A program made the position numbers and the translations under genes. Source: Microplitis mediator (lineage: Eukaryota; Arthropoda; Insecta; Hymenoptera; Braconidae). From it: 64,000 nucleotides of DNA. The stretch is taken from assembly GCF_029852145.1 (NCBI RefSeq), contig NC_079974.1, positions 8,478,348-8,542,347 on the forward strand. Reading direction: 5' to 3'. The stretch's first letter is position 1. Every line of letters starts with the position of its first letter. Shown piece by piece: positions 22,587 to 33,330 of the stretch. Below the pieces are notes generated by a model. That model saw nothing but the letters and a program-made list of their open reading frames with translations. It searched no databases and was not told the origin of the DNA.

Positions 22587-23715
22587 AATTTAGGAATTCG
22601 AATCGTTTGTAATTTTTAATATTATCGTTATTATTTTTAATTAAATACTTTACTTACGGTTAGAAAGATTTTGTGTCTGCATTGTTGTATCTGTCATTTC
22701 AGATGTGCTAGCCTTTGATTTCATTTTCACGTGATTATTTTTCACTTCGTTAACTCACTTCGATAGTTTTTGCAGAATAGAATTAAATCGAGTTTTAATT
22801 CGCGCAGTGGAAACGTGCTGGACCCATGACCTGTTGGAGGTATGGATTCAAAAGAAAGAACCACTGTTAATTATAATATAAGACTGAAGTTTATTAAATC
22901 ACTCGTCAGACGTACAACCAGTCAGAGATCTCACGAGAGATTAAAATACTTACCCATACATAGGTGTATAGTACCAGAACCGGAAGGGAGGAGAAAGCAG
23001 CCCAAAGGGCGCTGCGTACAACGCTGCGTATGGCAAATAGTATAGGCGCACTATAATTTCGACAATAATCTATTCTGTAATTTAATACATCTTTTATAAA
23101 TATTACTCATAAATAAAAAATGTTGGAAAATCCAAAAGTGCACACCTCAATCGCTCATTTTATTTTTAATCACTACTTTTATTATATAATATTAATGTAT
23201 TTTTTTTTTATTATGAACTTTTATTCAACTTACAAATTATCAATTTGATTTTTTTATTTTTTATTTTCAGTTTAATATTTTTTAACTAACGTTTTTTTTT
23301 AAATATCCCGCCTTTTGTCTTAGATGTCGCTTTTTTTTCAAACATATTGATACGCCTGTGCTGCCACCAGTAGTTGATAGAGAGAAACAATGAAAAAAAT
23401 AAAAATAACAGTAAAAAAATGGCAGCTAAATTTTTTACGAATAATCAGTTTTACGTTGTTAATGAATTACAATTAAACTAAAAGGATTCAGATAGTAATT
23501 TTCATAAGGGTTCTTGTGATAAAAAATACAAAGACAATAAAAAAAAAGATAGGCCGATTAATGGTGTCTATCGAAAGTTATCGTGTTTACGAAGTTTCAT
23601 ACGTAACAGTTGACAGCACTGGTTTCTTGAGTTAAAATAATTTATTTTGAACGAATAAAATGATGAATCGACTTAATATTGGGTTTAAATTGTTCCTTAA
23701 TAAATTCTCTATATG
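22587..23715 (-). repeat. Right inverted repeat, inner part
   Basis: Reverse complement of about 8836-9964. It breaks at ATATG (23711-23715), the target duplication of the BEL/Pao insertion, and resumes at 30781. Confidence 0.85.
22832..23064 (-). repeat. Copia-type LTR inside the right inverted repeat
   Basis: 233 bases, the inverted counterpart of 9485-9717, with the same primer-site-like sequence adjoining its inner end and the same length. An antisense 67-residue frame in it differs by one residue from the left copy, showing how similar the repeats are. Confidence 0.6.
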
Positions 23716-24448
23716 TGTTCAGTCAAGACCCAATTCGCTACCACCTGAGAACGCCGAGCCTCACCAATAGGTCGGCAGCACTTTCGCTAATTCAAACTTA
23801 CGCGCGAAATCTTGGCCAATGGGGAAATTCCATCATTTGAATAATTAGTTCCAACTTTGAATAAAAGAGTTGCGACATGAAACGCACTCATTGGCTCAAG
23901 ATTTCTACAAGCTACGTGGATTTTCGCTATTGGCTGAAATTTCGTCAGCGTCGGCTATTAATTTTCTGATTGGTCTACCGCTCTGACGTCATAAAGAAAC
24001 CGTTGTGAGCTTTCACTTTTCAACGTTTCCTCATATTCTCAACTTGCTTTTGAACAGTTCACCTCGTGTACTAAAATCGCTTCGCTATTGTAAAAGTTTT
24101 CTTGTGCTTTTAAAGTAATTCTTGTGCTGCATTATATTCAATACTTAGCCAGTATATCAAGGCTGCTATTTATTGGATATAATTAAATTGTCATCCGCTA
24201 ATAATAAATTACTCAACGTAATTTCCGTGCGGTTAACCATAAACTACCACGTGTTTCTTTTATACGTGTATTGAGTCGCATTCGCTATCTAGTATTTAGT
24301 CGCATTCGCTATACAGTATTCTCACAATTATATGTATAAAGTGTAAATAAACAGTTAAATTTTATTTTATTCTAAAAGTGTGTAATTTTTAATTATTGAA
24401 GTCACCACACCTACACCAGAATCCCACAGAGCATTCGCTCATTTAACA
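23716..24448 (+). repeat. BEL/Pao 5' LTR
   Basis: 733 bases, TGTTCAGTCAAGACCC to CGCTCATTTAACA. It has AATAAA near 24345 and about ten CGCT words on the plus strand. Confidence 0.95.
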
Positions 24449-24451
24449 TTT

Positions 24452-24469
24452 TGGTCCTTCGAGCCGGAT
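24452..24469 (+). promoter_or_regulatory. Primer-binding site
   Basis: TGGTCCTTCGAGCCGGAT begins three bases after the 5' LTR. It starts with the TGG complementary to a tRNA 3' CCA end and continues with a T-arm-like sequence. The tRNA species is not determined. Confidence 0.75.
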
Positions 24470-24723
24470 CTGGTGTGGGTTCAATAATTAATAATTATCA
24501 CAAAATTAAAATATCTAAAAAATTGTGAGAAAAAAGTGAGTGATCAGTTTTTTGTGCAGTGAAATCGCTAAGTGCCGTGGGCATTGCTGAGCACTGCTAG
24601 AGTGCTGCCCGTGGTGATCGAAATTACACACCGGTGTAATAAAGACAATTAGATTCTCAAGATCGAAAACTTAGCGTCGGTTTTCACTTGTTGCGTCCAT
24701 TTTGTGAGTGCTGTGTATTCAAG

Positions 24724-26082
24724 ATGGCCGCCGAAGCCCAAGTCGCGCTTCAAATGAACCGCATCGACACGATGCGCAATATGTCTACTCGCTTGACCGA
24801 CGCCATTCTCGCTACCCAAGGTGCACCCGCTATCGACGCTGAACTCGCTTTCCTCAATGACTTGTGGTCTCGCTTTAACAGAACTCATGAGAGACTGTTC
24901 GAGGATGTTCCAGAGATCGTTGCAAATGAATATCATACTGGCAACGCATTTGGTACCGCTAGTCAAGTCTACACAGAGCTTCTAGTGAGACTCTCCGCTG
25001 CGAAACCCGCTCCAGTGCCGGCTCCAGAGCCTCAAGCCATCAACCACGATCAAACCGCATATTTTGGAGGCGCGCACAAAACCAACTTGCCTCAAATCAA
25101 GTTACCAACGTTCCAGGGAACTTACGACGAATGGGACTCATTCAAGGACCTGTTCACCTCTCTGGTCATACATGAAGATTCGCTTACTGGCGCTCAAAAA
25201 ATGCACTACCTGAAAACTCAGGTTAAAGGGGAAGCCGCTTCGTTAATCGCTAACATTCAAGTCACGGATGATGCGTTCCAATCTGCTTGGGAACTCTTGA
25301 ATACTCGCTACACCAACCCACGCAGATTGCTCGACATGCATGTCGATGAAATTCTGTACCGACAACCGCTAACAGGTCACTCCGCTGCCGAGCTTGACGC
25401 ATTGTTACTCGCTAATAAGAAGTCGCTGGACGCCATCGCTGCATTGGGAGTTCCAATCAGCGATTCGGATCCTTTCTTGATTCGCTTGACGGTACACTGC
25501 TTACCAGAAGACCTTCGAGTGGAGTGGATGGCCTCTCTAGGACTCTCCAACGAGTTCCCGACCTACAAGCAGCTGCACGACATGCTGAAGGCAAAGGTAC
25601 GTGCCTGGGAAAATTCTGGCGTTGGCGCAAGAGCCCCCTCAGCTCAATCAAAGGCAAGTAATGAAAGACCACCAGCACCGAAAACTTACTCGAGGTCTGC
25701 TGCTACTGGCAAGACAGGAGGCGCCACAAGTAAATCCGCTACCCCCTCCAATGCATCTACATCAAGAGGAGGCGCTAGTTACAACGCTTTCACTCCGAGA
25801 GAGAAGACGAGTGAACCAGGACTATGTCCTATCTGCAAGCAAAAGCACTTCGTGCTGTTTTGCCCAAGTTACCAGCAGGCGTCACCACAAAACCGGAAAC
25901 AGATTGTCTACCACTACCGGCTATGCTACAACTGCTTGGGACGCCACCGCTTCGCTGACTGCCAGACTAAGGACAGGTGCCATCACTGTCAGAAGCCACA
26001 TCACACGTCCACGCACATTGATGAGGAGACTCCCGCTAAATCGGTACAGGAACCTGCTGTACCGACTTCAGGTAACAAATAG
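24724..26082 (+). CDS. gag: BEL/Pao Gag (unspliced form)
   Basis: The ATG at 24724 (AAGATGGCC, good context) gives MAAEAQVALQMNRIDTM; a longer frame upstream lacks an ATG. The 452-residue product has a capsid-like region (LPTFQGTYDEWDSFKDLF, HYLKTQVKGEA, RVEWMASLGL), a Ser/Thr/Ala-rich linker and three C-terminal knuckle-like segments (CPICKQKHFVLFC; CYNCLGRHRFADC; CHHCQKPHHTSTH). It should coat and package the element RNA and assemble particles. It ends at TAG 26080-26082. That stop lies inside a 63-base potential intron whose removal fuses gag to pol, so splicing could set the Gag to Gag-Pol ratio. The base composition shows many CGCT words. Confidence 0.92.
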   Translation: MAAEAQVALQMNRIDTMRNMSTRLTDAILATQGAPAIDAELAFLNDLWSRFNRTHERLFEDVPEIVANEYHTGNAFGTASQVYTELLVRLSAAKPAPVPAPEPQAINHDQTAYFGGAHKTNLPQIKLPTFQGTYDEWDSFKDLFTSLVIHEDSLTGAQKMHYLKTQVKGEAASLIANIQVTDDAFQSAWELLNTRYTNPRRLLDMHVDEILYRQPLTGHSAAELDALLLANKKSLDAIAALGVPISDSDPFLIRLTVHCLPEDLRVEWMASLGLSNEFPTYKQLHDMLKAKVRAWENSGVGARAPSAQSKASNERPPAPKTYSRSAATGKTGGATSKSATPSNASTSRGGASYNAFTPREKTSEPGLCPICKQKHFVLFCPSYQQASPQNRKQIVYHYRLCYNCLGRHRFADCQTKDRCHHCQKPHHTSTHIDEETPAKSVQEPAVPTSGNK

Positions 26083-26134
26083 TTCCAGTTTTGGTAACTT
26101 TTGTTTTGAATTCGCTAACCTAGTCTGCTTTCAG
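26072..26134 (+). other. Predicted 63-base intron at the gag-pol junction
   Basis: Donor TTCAG|GTAACA (26072) and acceptor CTGCTTTCAG (26133-26134), with a perfect branch-like CTAAC at 26115-26119. Splicing removes the gag stop and keeps the frame (G|CT, Ala), giving ...PTSAHSLNVLLATAIVKLNS into the protease. VLLATAxV is the usual start of BEL protease regions, which supports the junction. The alternative is independent initiation or a translational bypass. Confidence 0.6.
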
Positions 26135-29100
26135 CTCATTCGCTCAATGTATTACTCGCTACCGCAATTGTTAAGTTGAATTCGCTAACAGGAAGTACAT
26201 GTACTGCCCGTGTACTTATTGATCAAGGATCGGAGCTATCCTTTATGACGCATTCGCTAGTTAAGAAGTTGGATATACCGCTAAACAAGGCAGCTATACC
26301 ATTACGAGGAATTGGTAATGTGTCAGCTGGACACTCACTTGGATCATGCCAGGTGTCGCTGCATTCGCTACATAGTTCCGCTTCTATTACTATCCAAGCT
26401 CATGTGCTTGCTCTATTGACGGTGAACTTGCCGTCATTCACGCTAACCAACAAGAAATGGCCGCACATAAACGGTCTACAACTCGCTGATCCAGACTTCT
26501 TAACATCTCGACCTATTGACATCATTCTGGGTGCAGCACCAGCTGCACACATAATCAACGCTAAAATAAGGAAGGGTAATGACAATGACCCAATCGCTCA
26601 GTCAACGACGCTTGGCTGGATCATCTATGGATCTGTGGACACCGCTACGTCAAAATTGACAGCTTATGGTCATCATGTCACTGTTGATGATCAATTACAA
26701 GACTTGCTGAGCAAGTTTTGGTATCAAGAAGAACCACAGACAGAATTCGCTATACACTACAATGAAGATGAGGAAAAGTGTGAACAGCACTTTGTCAATA
26801 CACACTACAGACAGACTGATGGTCGATATGTCGTTCGCTTGCCGCTTAAATCCTCTCCAAGTCAACTGGGTGACTCGCTACGAGCTGCGCAATACGCTTT
26901 ACTTCGTCTTCGCAAACGTCTGGACAAAGATCCAATCTACAAGAAGCTATACTACGACTTCCTGAAGGAATATGAAGACTTGGGACACATGAGACGCGTA
27001 AAATTAAAGGATTTACCACCAAATAGCTACATGTTACCTCATCATGGGGTACTCAAGGAACAGAGCACTACCACCAAGCTCAGGGTGGTATTCAATGGGT
27101 CATGGAAAACGACATCAGGCGTATCCATCAACGAGATACTCCATGTGGGCCCCAAGATTCAAGTTGACATCAGTGATGTACTGATTCGAATTCGCTGTCA
27201 CCGCTATCTATTCGCTACTGACGTAACTAAGATGTTTCGTCAGATCGCAGTTGACAAGGAAGATCATCATCTACAGTGCATACTCTGGTTTGACGAAGAA
27301 GACCTACCAACAGTATTTGCACTCGCTACGGTTACATATGGAACAACATCAGCTCCATATCTCGCTGGAAGAGCACTTTTACAACTCGCTGAAGATGAAG
27401 GAAATAAATTTCCTAAAGCTGTTGAACCGCTGACGAACACCCGCTACGTTGATGACATCTATGGAGGCGCAGATGAACTCGCTGAGGCAGTTCAAGTTGC
27501 TCTCGACACAAAAAATATGTGTGCCGCAGGATGCTTCCCGCTTGCAAAATGGGCAAGTAATTCAACAGAATTACTGTCTCAAGTCGCTCCAGTTGAAACC
27601 CAAGAAGATACACCACGAGAACTTGGGGATACTACAGTAAAAGTGCTCGGATTAACCTGGAATTCTACTCAAGATAAATTCCAGTTTGGCTATTCGCTAC
27701 CAGAAGCATCTCCAACTACTAAACGCACAATTTTGTCTGAAATTGCTCGCTTGTTCGACCCGCTTGGGTTTTTGGCACCCATCATCGTAAGAGCCAAGAT
27801 GTTCATGCAGAAGCTGTGGCTGCAGAACTTCGATTGGGATGCTACGCTATCACCGTTGCTTCTTCAAGAATGGAATTTGTTTCGAGATGAACTACATCAG
27901 ATCTCGAAGATTCAGATACCTCGCTGGAATCATGTAAGAACTGGTGTATCAATAGAATTACATGGATTCTCTGACGCTTCGCAACTCGCTATGGCTGCTG
28001 TCGTCTACTTAAAAGTTACTGACGCTACTGGAAGCTCCAATATTTCGCTAGTGTGTGCCAAAACACAAGTCGCACCACTGAAACCAATATCCATACCAAG
28101 GATGGAGCTCAATGCCGCTGTATTACTCGCTCAACTGGTACTCTACGTAAAGACAGTCTTGAAACTTGAAAATGTACCAATCTTCATGTGGACAGACTCC
28201 GCTGTATCCTTAACGTGGATACGAAACAACCCCGCTAGATGGAAGGTCTACATTCGCAACAGAGTTACCAAGATTCAGGAATCGCTACCAAGTGTCAACT
28301 GGGATTTTGTTCCTGGGAAACTTAACCCAGCTGACTGCGCTTCAAGAGGTTTAACAGCAGCTAAATTGGAACAGCATTCGCTATGGTGGACGGGACCTAA
28401 GTGGCTCAGTCAATCAAAAGAAAACTGGCCATCTTTTGACATCCCTACTCAGACGGTATCACATCTTGAAGAACGTCCAGGTCTGGTTTTTACCATCTTC
28501 AAGGCAGATTCACACCCGCTACATACGCTATTGGACAAATTCTCTAAGTTGTCACCACTACTTCGCACGCTTGGAATCTGTCTTCGTGCCATCGCTAAAT
28601 TTAAAAAAGTGCCACAGTCCACACTGGCCACACCACTCTCTACAGTTGACCTGGAACTCGCTAAGATTTTGCTGATCAAGTATACGCAAAGTCAGTATTA
28701 TTCGCAAGAGCTGAAACTACTGAAGGATGGTGATTCGCTACATCGAAATCATCGTCTCGCTAAATTGATTCCCTACGTCGACTACAATGGAGTACTCAGA
28801 GTTGGCGGTCGCTTGAAGAATTCGCTATTGGATGATGATCAAAAAAATCCAGCTATTTTACCACGATCATCACGCTTAAGTACGCTACTGATAGAGCATT
28901 CGCATCAAAAGACATTCCATGGGGGAACTCAATTGACACTCGCTGATCTAAGGAGATCTGTCTGGATAGAAGGTGGCCGTGTTCCAGTCAGGTCTCATAT
29001 TCTTCGCTGCGTCGTGTGCACGAGACATAGAGGTGTTCGTGCACAACAACTAATGGGACAATTGCCATCCGCTCGTGTAAGACCATCTAAAGCATTCTTG

Positions 29101-30102
29101 CACACTGGAATAGACTACGCTGGGCCAGTGACACTAAAGACCTTCCAAGGTCGAGGTGCGAAAACCTATAAAGGTTGGATCGCTGTCTTCGTATGTCTCG
29201 CTACCTCCGCTATTCATATTGAAATTGTCACCGACTATTCTACTGACGCGTTCGTCGCAGCATTCAGAAGATTTACTAGTAGGAGAGGCGCCTGCAGTAC
29301 CCTATACTCGGACTGTGGTACAAATTTTGTAGGAGCAGACGCTACGCTAAAGAAAGAATTCGCAGCAGGATCGAGACAGCTACGGGAACTTCAGTATTTA
29401 CTCGCTACAGATGGCACAGACTGGAAGTTCAACCCGCCAAGTGCTCCCCACTTTGGTGGCAAGTGGGAAGCAGCCGTCAAGTCAATCAAGTTCCATCTCA
29501 TTCGAACTATTGGTGAATCGCTATTGACTTACGACCAACTCGCTACAGTTTTAACACAGATTGAGGCTGTGTTAAATTCAAGACCGATCGCTCCGCTATC
29601 CGAAGATCCTGCAGACTTAACCGCTTTGACTCCTGGACACTTTCTCATCGGCGAGCCTCTAATCGCTGTGCCAGGACCTTCGCTACTGGAAAACAACACC
29701 GCTACGTTGTCACGCTGGCAGCAATTACAACAAATGTTCCAGACATTTTGGACAAGATGGTCGTCTGAATACTTACAACGACATCAATCAATATCGAAGT
29801 GGCATCATCCATCAAACATCATCAAAGTGGGCTCATTAGTCCTGCTGACTGATGAGAGGTTCCCACCATCAAAATGGCCACTCGCTAGAGTACTTGCGCT
29901 ACATCCAGGACGAGATGGGTTGACTCGAGTAGTCACCCTGAAGACCGCTACCACTGAACTTGTTCGACCAATCGCTAAACTGTGCGTGCTGCCAGTTCAC
30001 TCTCCAGACGACAATCCTGTCGACACCGTCGCCAGCGCTGGGGAGAATGTTCAGTCAAGACCCAATTCGCTACCACCTGAGAACGCCGAGCCTCACCAAT
30101 AG
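26135..30102 (+). CDS. pol: BEL/Pao Pol (protease, RT, RNase H, integrase)
   Basis: Open from the predicted splice acceptor to TAG 30100-30102 (about 1,320 residues); the frame has no good ATG at its start. Domains in order: aspartic protease with DQG (Asp at 26221, RVLIDQGSELSFM); reverse transcriptase with LRVVFNGSW, FATDVTKMFRQI and the YVDD box (27445-27456); RNase H with IPRMELNAAVLLAQL, MWTDSAVSL and NPADCASRG; integrase zinc domain (HSHQKTFHGG ... CVVCTRHRG); integrase core with Asp at 29112 (GIDYAGP), Asp at 29310 (YSDCGTNF) and Glu at 29467 (GGKWEAAVKS). The C-terminal SDERFPPSKWPLARV-type region (LTDERFPPSKW) is intact. The last ~18 codons lie inside the 3' LTR. No stop or frameshift is seen. 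Confidence 0.95.
30040..30047 (+). promoter_or_regulatory. Short polypurine tract
   Basis: GGGGAGAA directly precedes the 3' LTR. It is short, but the position is right for plus-strand priming. Confidence 0.55.
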
Positions 30103-30780
30103 GTCGGCAGCACTTTCGCTAATTCAAACTTACGCGCGAAATCTTGGCCAATGGGGAAATTCCATCATTTGAATAATTAGTTCCAACTTTGAATAAAAGA
30201 GTTGCGACATGAAACGCACTCATTGGCTCAAGATTTCTACAAGCTACGTGGATTTTCGCTATTGGCTGAAATTTCGTCAGCGTCGGCTATTAATTTTCTG
30301 ATTGGTCTACCGCTCTGACGTCATAAAGAAACCGTTGTGAGCTTTCACTTTTCAACGTTTCCTCATATTCTCAACTTGCTTTTGAACAGTTCACCTCGTG
30401 TACTAAAATCGCTTCGCTATTGTAAAAGTTTTCTTGTGCTTTTAAAGTAATTCTTGTGCTGCATTATATTCAATACTTAGCCAGTATATCAAGGCTGCTA
30501 TTTATTGGATATAATTAAATTGTCATCCGCTAATAATAAATTACTCAACGTAATTTCCGTGCGGTTAACCATAAACTACCACGTGTTTCTTTTATACGTG
30601 TATTGAGTCGCATTCGCTATCTAGTATTTAGTCGCATTCGCTATACAGTATTCTCACAATTATATGTATAAAGTGTAAATAAACAGTTAAATTTTATTTT
30701 ATTCTAAAAGTGTGTAATTTTTAATTATTGAAGTCACCACACCTACACCAGAATCCCACAGAGCATTCGCTCATTTAACA
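30048..30780 (+). repeat. BEL/Pao 3' LTR
   Basis: 733 bases, same sequence by eye as 23716-24448. It contains the pol stop codon at 30100-30102. Confidence 0.95.
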
Positions 30781-30785
30781 ATATG

Positions 30786-30913
30786 CTAGTATACAATTTT
30801 ACCTATCTTGGTGGAATAAAAATAGTGTAGAAAGATTTTTATGTGAGTAAAATAAGCGAATAAAAAAAACCGTCCATAACACACACCTGCGCTTTCGCGC
30901 TTGAGGTGTGCAA
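30786..30913 (-). repeat. Right inverted repeat, outer part
   Basis: Reverse complement of 8705-8835. It ends GTGTGCAA at 30913, where a hairpin element arm begins. Confidence 0.8.
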
Positions 30914-31512
30914 AAGCAAATTAAAGCTTGAAATCTCTAGTTGGAAGATCTTCCAGCAAAATAATTTTTTTAGTCACGGTTTTTGCCGAATCATTAGAAA
31001 AAGGTTGAGACAAAATTTTTACAAATTTTTAAGTTTTGTTTTTTAGGTCTACGGCGCTGGGAAAATTTTTTTCGAAAAAACCAATTCATTGCTCGTTCAG
31101 GAAATTAAATCAGCTACAATCTGCTTTTTTTTTTCTCTGCACGACAGTTTGCTGCTGAGATATCAGCCTTCAAATGAAAAAGGATCCTGTTGTCTTTGAT
31201 TATCGATATCTCAGCAACTAATGGTCGCATAGTAATTTGAAGGACAGTTTGAGAAACTTGAATAAATTCCCTACAAGTAGACCTAAAAAACAAAACTTAA
31301 AAATTCGGATAAATTTTGTCTTGACCTTTTTCTTATGATTTCGCAAAAACCGTGACTCCAAAAATTAGTTTGCTGGAAGATTTTCAAACTAGAGATTTTA
31401 AGCTTTAATTTGCTTTTTCGATTTTTCGATACGATCATTTTTCACGAAAATACAGCCTTCCAAAAATCACTAGAAATTTTATAAAATTTTCTTGTTCCTT
31501 TAATTTTTTAGA
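30914..31512. repeat. Hairpin element, left arm truncated by the composite element
   Basis: Arms 30916-31090 and about 31260-31425 are inverted copies (GCAAATTAAAGCTTGAAATC, TTTTTAAGTTTTGTTTTTTA). A second inner pair is around GATATCAGCCTTCAAATGAA and its complement. The right arm continues to 31512 (CTTGTTCCTTTAATTTTTTA), while the matching outer left arm is missing at 30914. Confidence 0.65.
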
Positions 31513-33330
31513 TAAATGTATATTGTGACAATTTACTATACTCACCAACCAAGACAGAAAATTATTTTGTTTTGGTATTTTTTTTTTAATTGGTTCGAAA
31601 CAAAATAAATTTGATTTGAAATAATTATTCTTGAATCAAGATTTTTTAACTTTGTTATGTCCGACTTCGCAAACTTTTAAATTCATGTTGAACATTCCTA
31701 CGGAATAAATATTCCATTTTCTTATAAGAGAAACCAGGATAGATTCAAATAAGCTGTACAAAGCATTGTACCAGTTCTTTTTTTCTCATGTCTCTCATGC
31801 CCTTATTTTTTCCGGCTCCCCACTTAATTTTTCAATGGTCGTCCTATGCTTGGTGACACCCACAATTAACATAGACTTAAATTAAGTTTCGTCAACGGGA
31901 CATCTCATACTTTGTAAGACGCTGCGAATTCCCCCTCCCTAGACTCGGACCCCATGGTTGCATCTTAAAATTTTTCAAGAGCAAAATCACACTACCGAGC
32001 ACCGGTTTGCTTTTCGGTTATCAGTTGATTAGTTTCAGCGAAGAGTCGCAATTAGGTACAGCAGTATCCTTCAAAAAAATTTCTCAAATAACTTTATTCA
32101 GGAAATAAAATTACCAAACAAATTAAATATATATATACACTATACATTTATACCGAATATAAAAAGTAAACGAAATAAAGAAAAGTTATATCAGTGAAAG
32201 AAAAATATATTAAAATATACAGCTTAAAGAAAGCAATTAATAAAATCGCATAGAGAAGGAAAAAAAAAGTATAATACAAAGAAAAGAATAAAAGTTTCGA
32301 ACAGAATAGTATTATCGGTTGCGAGTTATTGGTTGAGTGGTTAATCACCTCGTCCAGTTTAATTATATTGAAATATTAACTATTGTAATAAAAAAGTGAA
32401 TACATGTTCGAAAATAAAAACCCACTCCTTTAACAGAGTATCATCGCTATTTCCTCTCAAGAAAATTAAAGGAATATTATTCCGATAAAAGTCAAATTAA
32501 AAACATAGAAAACAGAAAAATCTCAGTGTATAATAAAAGTGTAATAAATGTTCAAAAATAAAGATACTATCCTTTAAAGAGTATCATCTCTATTTTCTCT
32601 CGAGAAAAATAAACGCATTTTATTTTTATTAAAGATTAAAGTTTAAAAGTAAAATAAAGGACAAACCAAAGTAAAAAACAATTTTGTGTTTGATTAATTA
32701 AAATAAGTTAGTTAGTATTAACATCCTACCCTCACTCGAAGATCGGTTGTACGAGAGAGACGGCAATCAATTCAAGGGTCTACAGCGGGAGAATACATTC
32801 AAGGATCCAGGGACTTACTGCGAAGGAATATCACAGCAAAAAGTAATCAAAGAAAATATCAGCGCAAAGGTAAGAAAGTCATAAGTGGCTATTTTATCTT
32901 TCTCGACTCAATAATTCAATTTCAATCAGTCTCAAACTTAGGCGGAAATAAAGAAGCCATAAATTACTATTTAAATATAAGCTAAAATTAAAAGAAGATC
33001 CACATCGAAACGTATCCCTAAAAATAAAATAAGGCTCGAACTAAACATTTGAGCCGTAAATTGCATTGGTTAGTCCGAACGCCTAATCCACGCAACCCGA
33101 ATATTAATTAAAGAATAATCAGACATAACAACTTGAATTAAAATTTAATTATTCTTGACACATTATTTTTATAATATTAGTCGAAGAAAATGTTCTCGGA
33201 TGAAAAAAACCCAATTACTCAGCCCAAGAATAAAAATATGAAGGCCAAAATTATCTTGGGCCGAGTCAACATTTTTTCTGTGTAGACGCCCCGATGAGGT
33301 CCAATCAGAGCATTGAAAATATGATAAACA
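31513..33330. other. Intronic AT-rich region with one tandem duplication
   Basis: Units at 32383-32505 and 32529-32650 share AATGTTCRAAAATAAA, then CCTTTAAAGAGTATCATC and TATTTYCTCTC, a diverged tandem duplication of about 145 bases. There is no convincing coding sequence. Confidence 0.45.

Larger units (their letters stand above)
23716..30780 (+). mobile_element. Full-length BEL/Pao LTR retrotransposon
   Basis: Two 733-base LTRs (TGTTCAG...TTTAACA) flank an internal region with primer site, gag and pol. The 5-bp duplication ATATG lies at 23711-23715 and 30781-30785. The LTRs read the same throughout by eye and the reading frames are open, so insertion is recent and the element may be able to move. 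It interrupts the right repeat of the composite element. No env-like ORF is present. Confidence 0.95.
8705..30913. mobile_element. Composite element with ~1.26-kb terminal inverted repeats, heavily nested
   Basis: The left end (TTGCACACATCAAGC, 8705 on) and right end (reverse complement, ending 30913) start inverted repeats that continue for about 1.26 kb. The right repeat is split by the BEL/Pao insertion at 23716-30780. The inner limit is near 9964 on the left and 22587 on the right. The two copies differ at only occasional bases, so the arrangement is young or homogenised. Between them lie a hAT transposase gene and a nested CCCGGG-bounded element. No target duplication could be recognised at the outer ends, so the superfamily is not proven. 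The hAT transposase is the best candidate enzyme but could itself be a passenger. Confidence 0.7.

Noticed and set aside
24649..24966. Minus-strand ORF opposite the gag start
   Set aside because: Shadow of the gag reading frame with no recognisable motif.
8705..30913. An 8-bp target duplication proving the composite element is hAT
   Set aside because: The bases flanking TTGCACAC and GTGTGCAA do not match at any tested offset.
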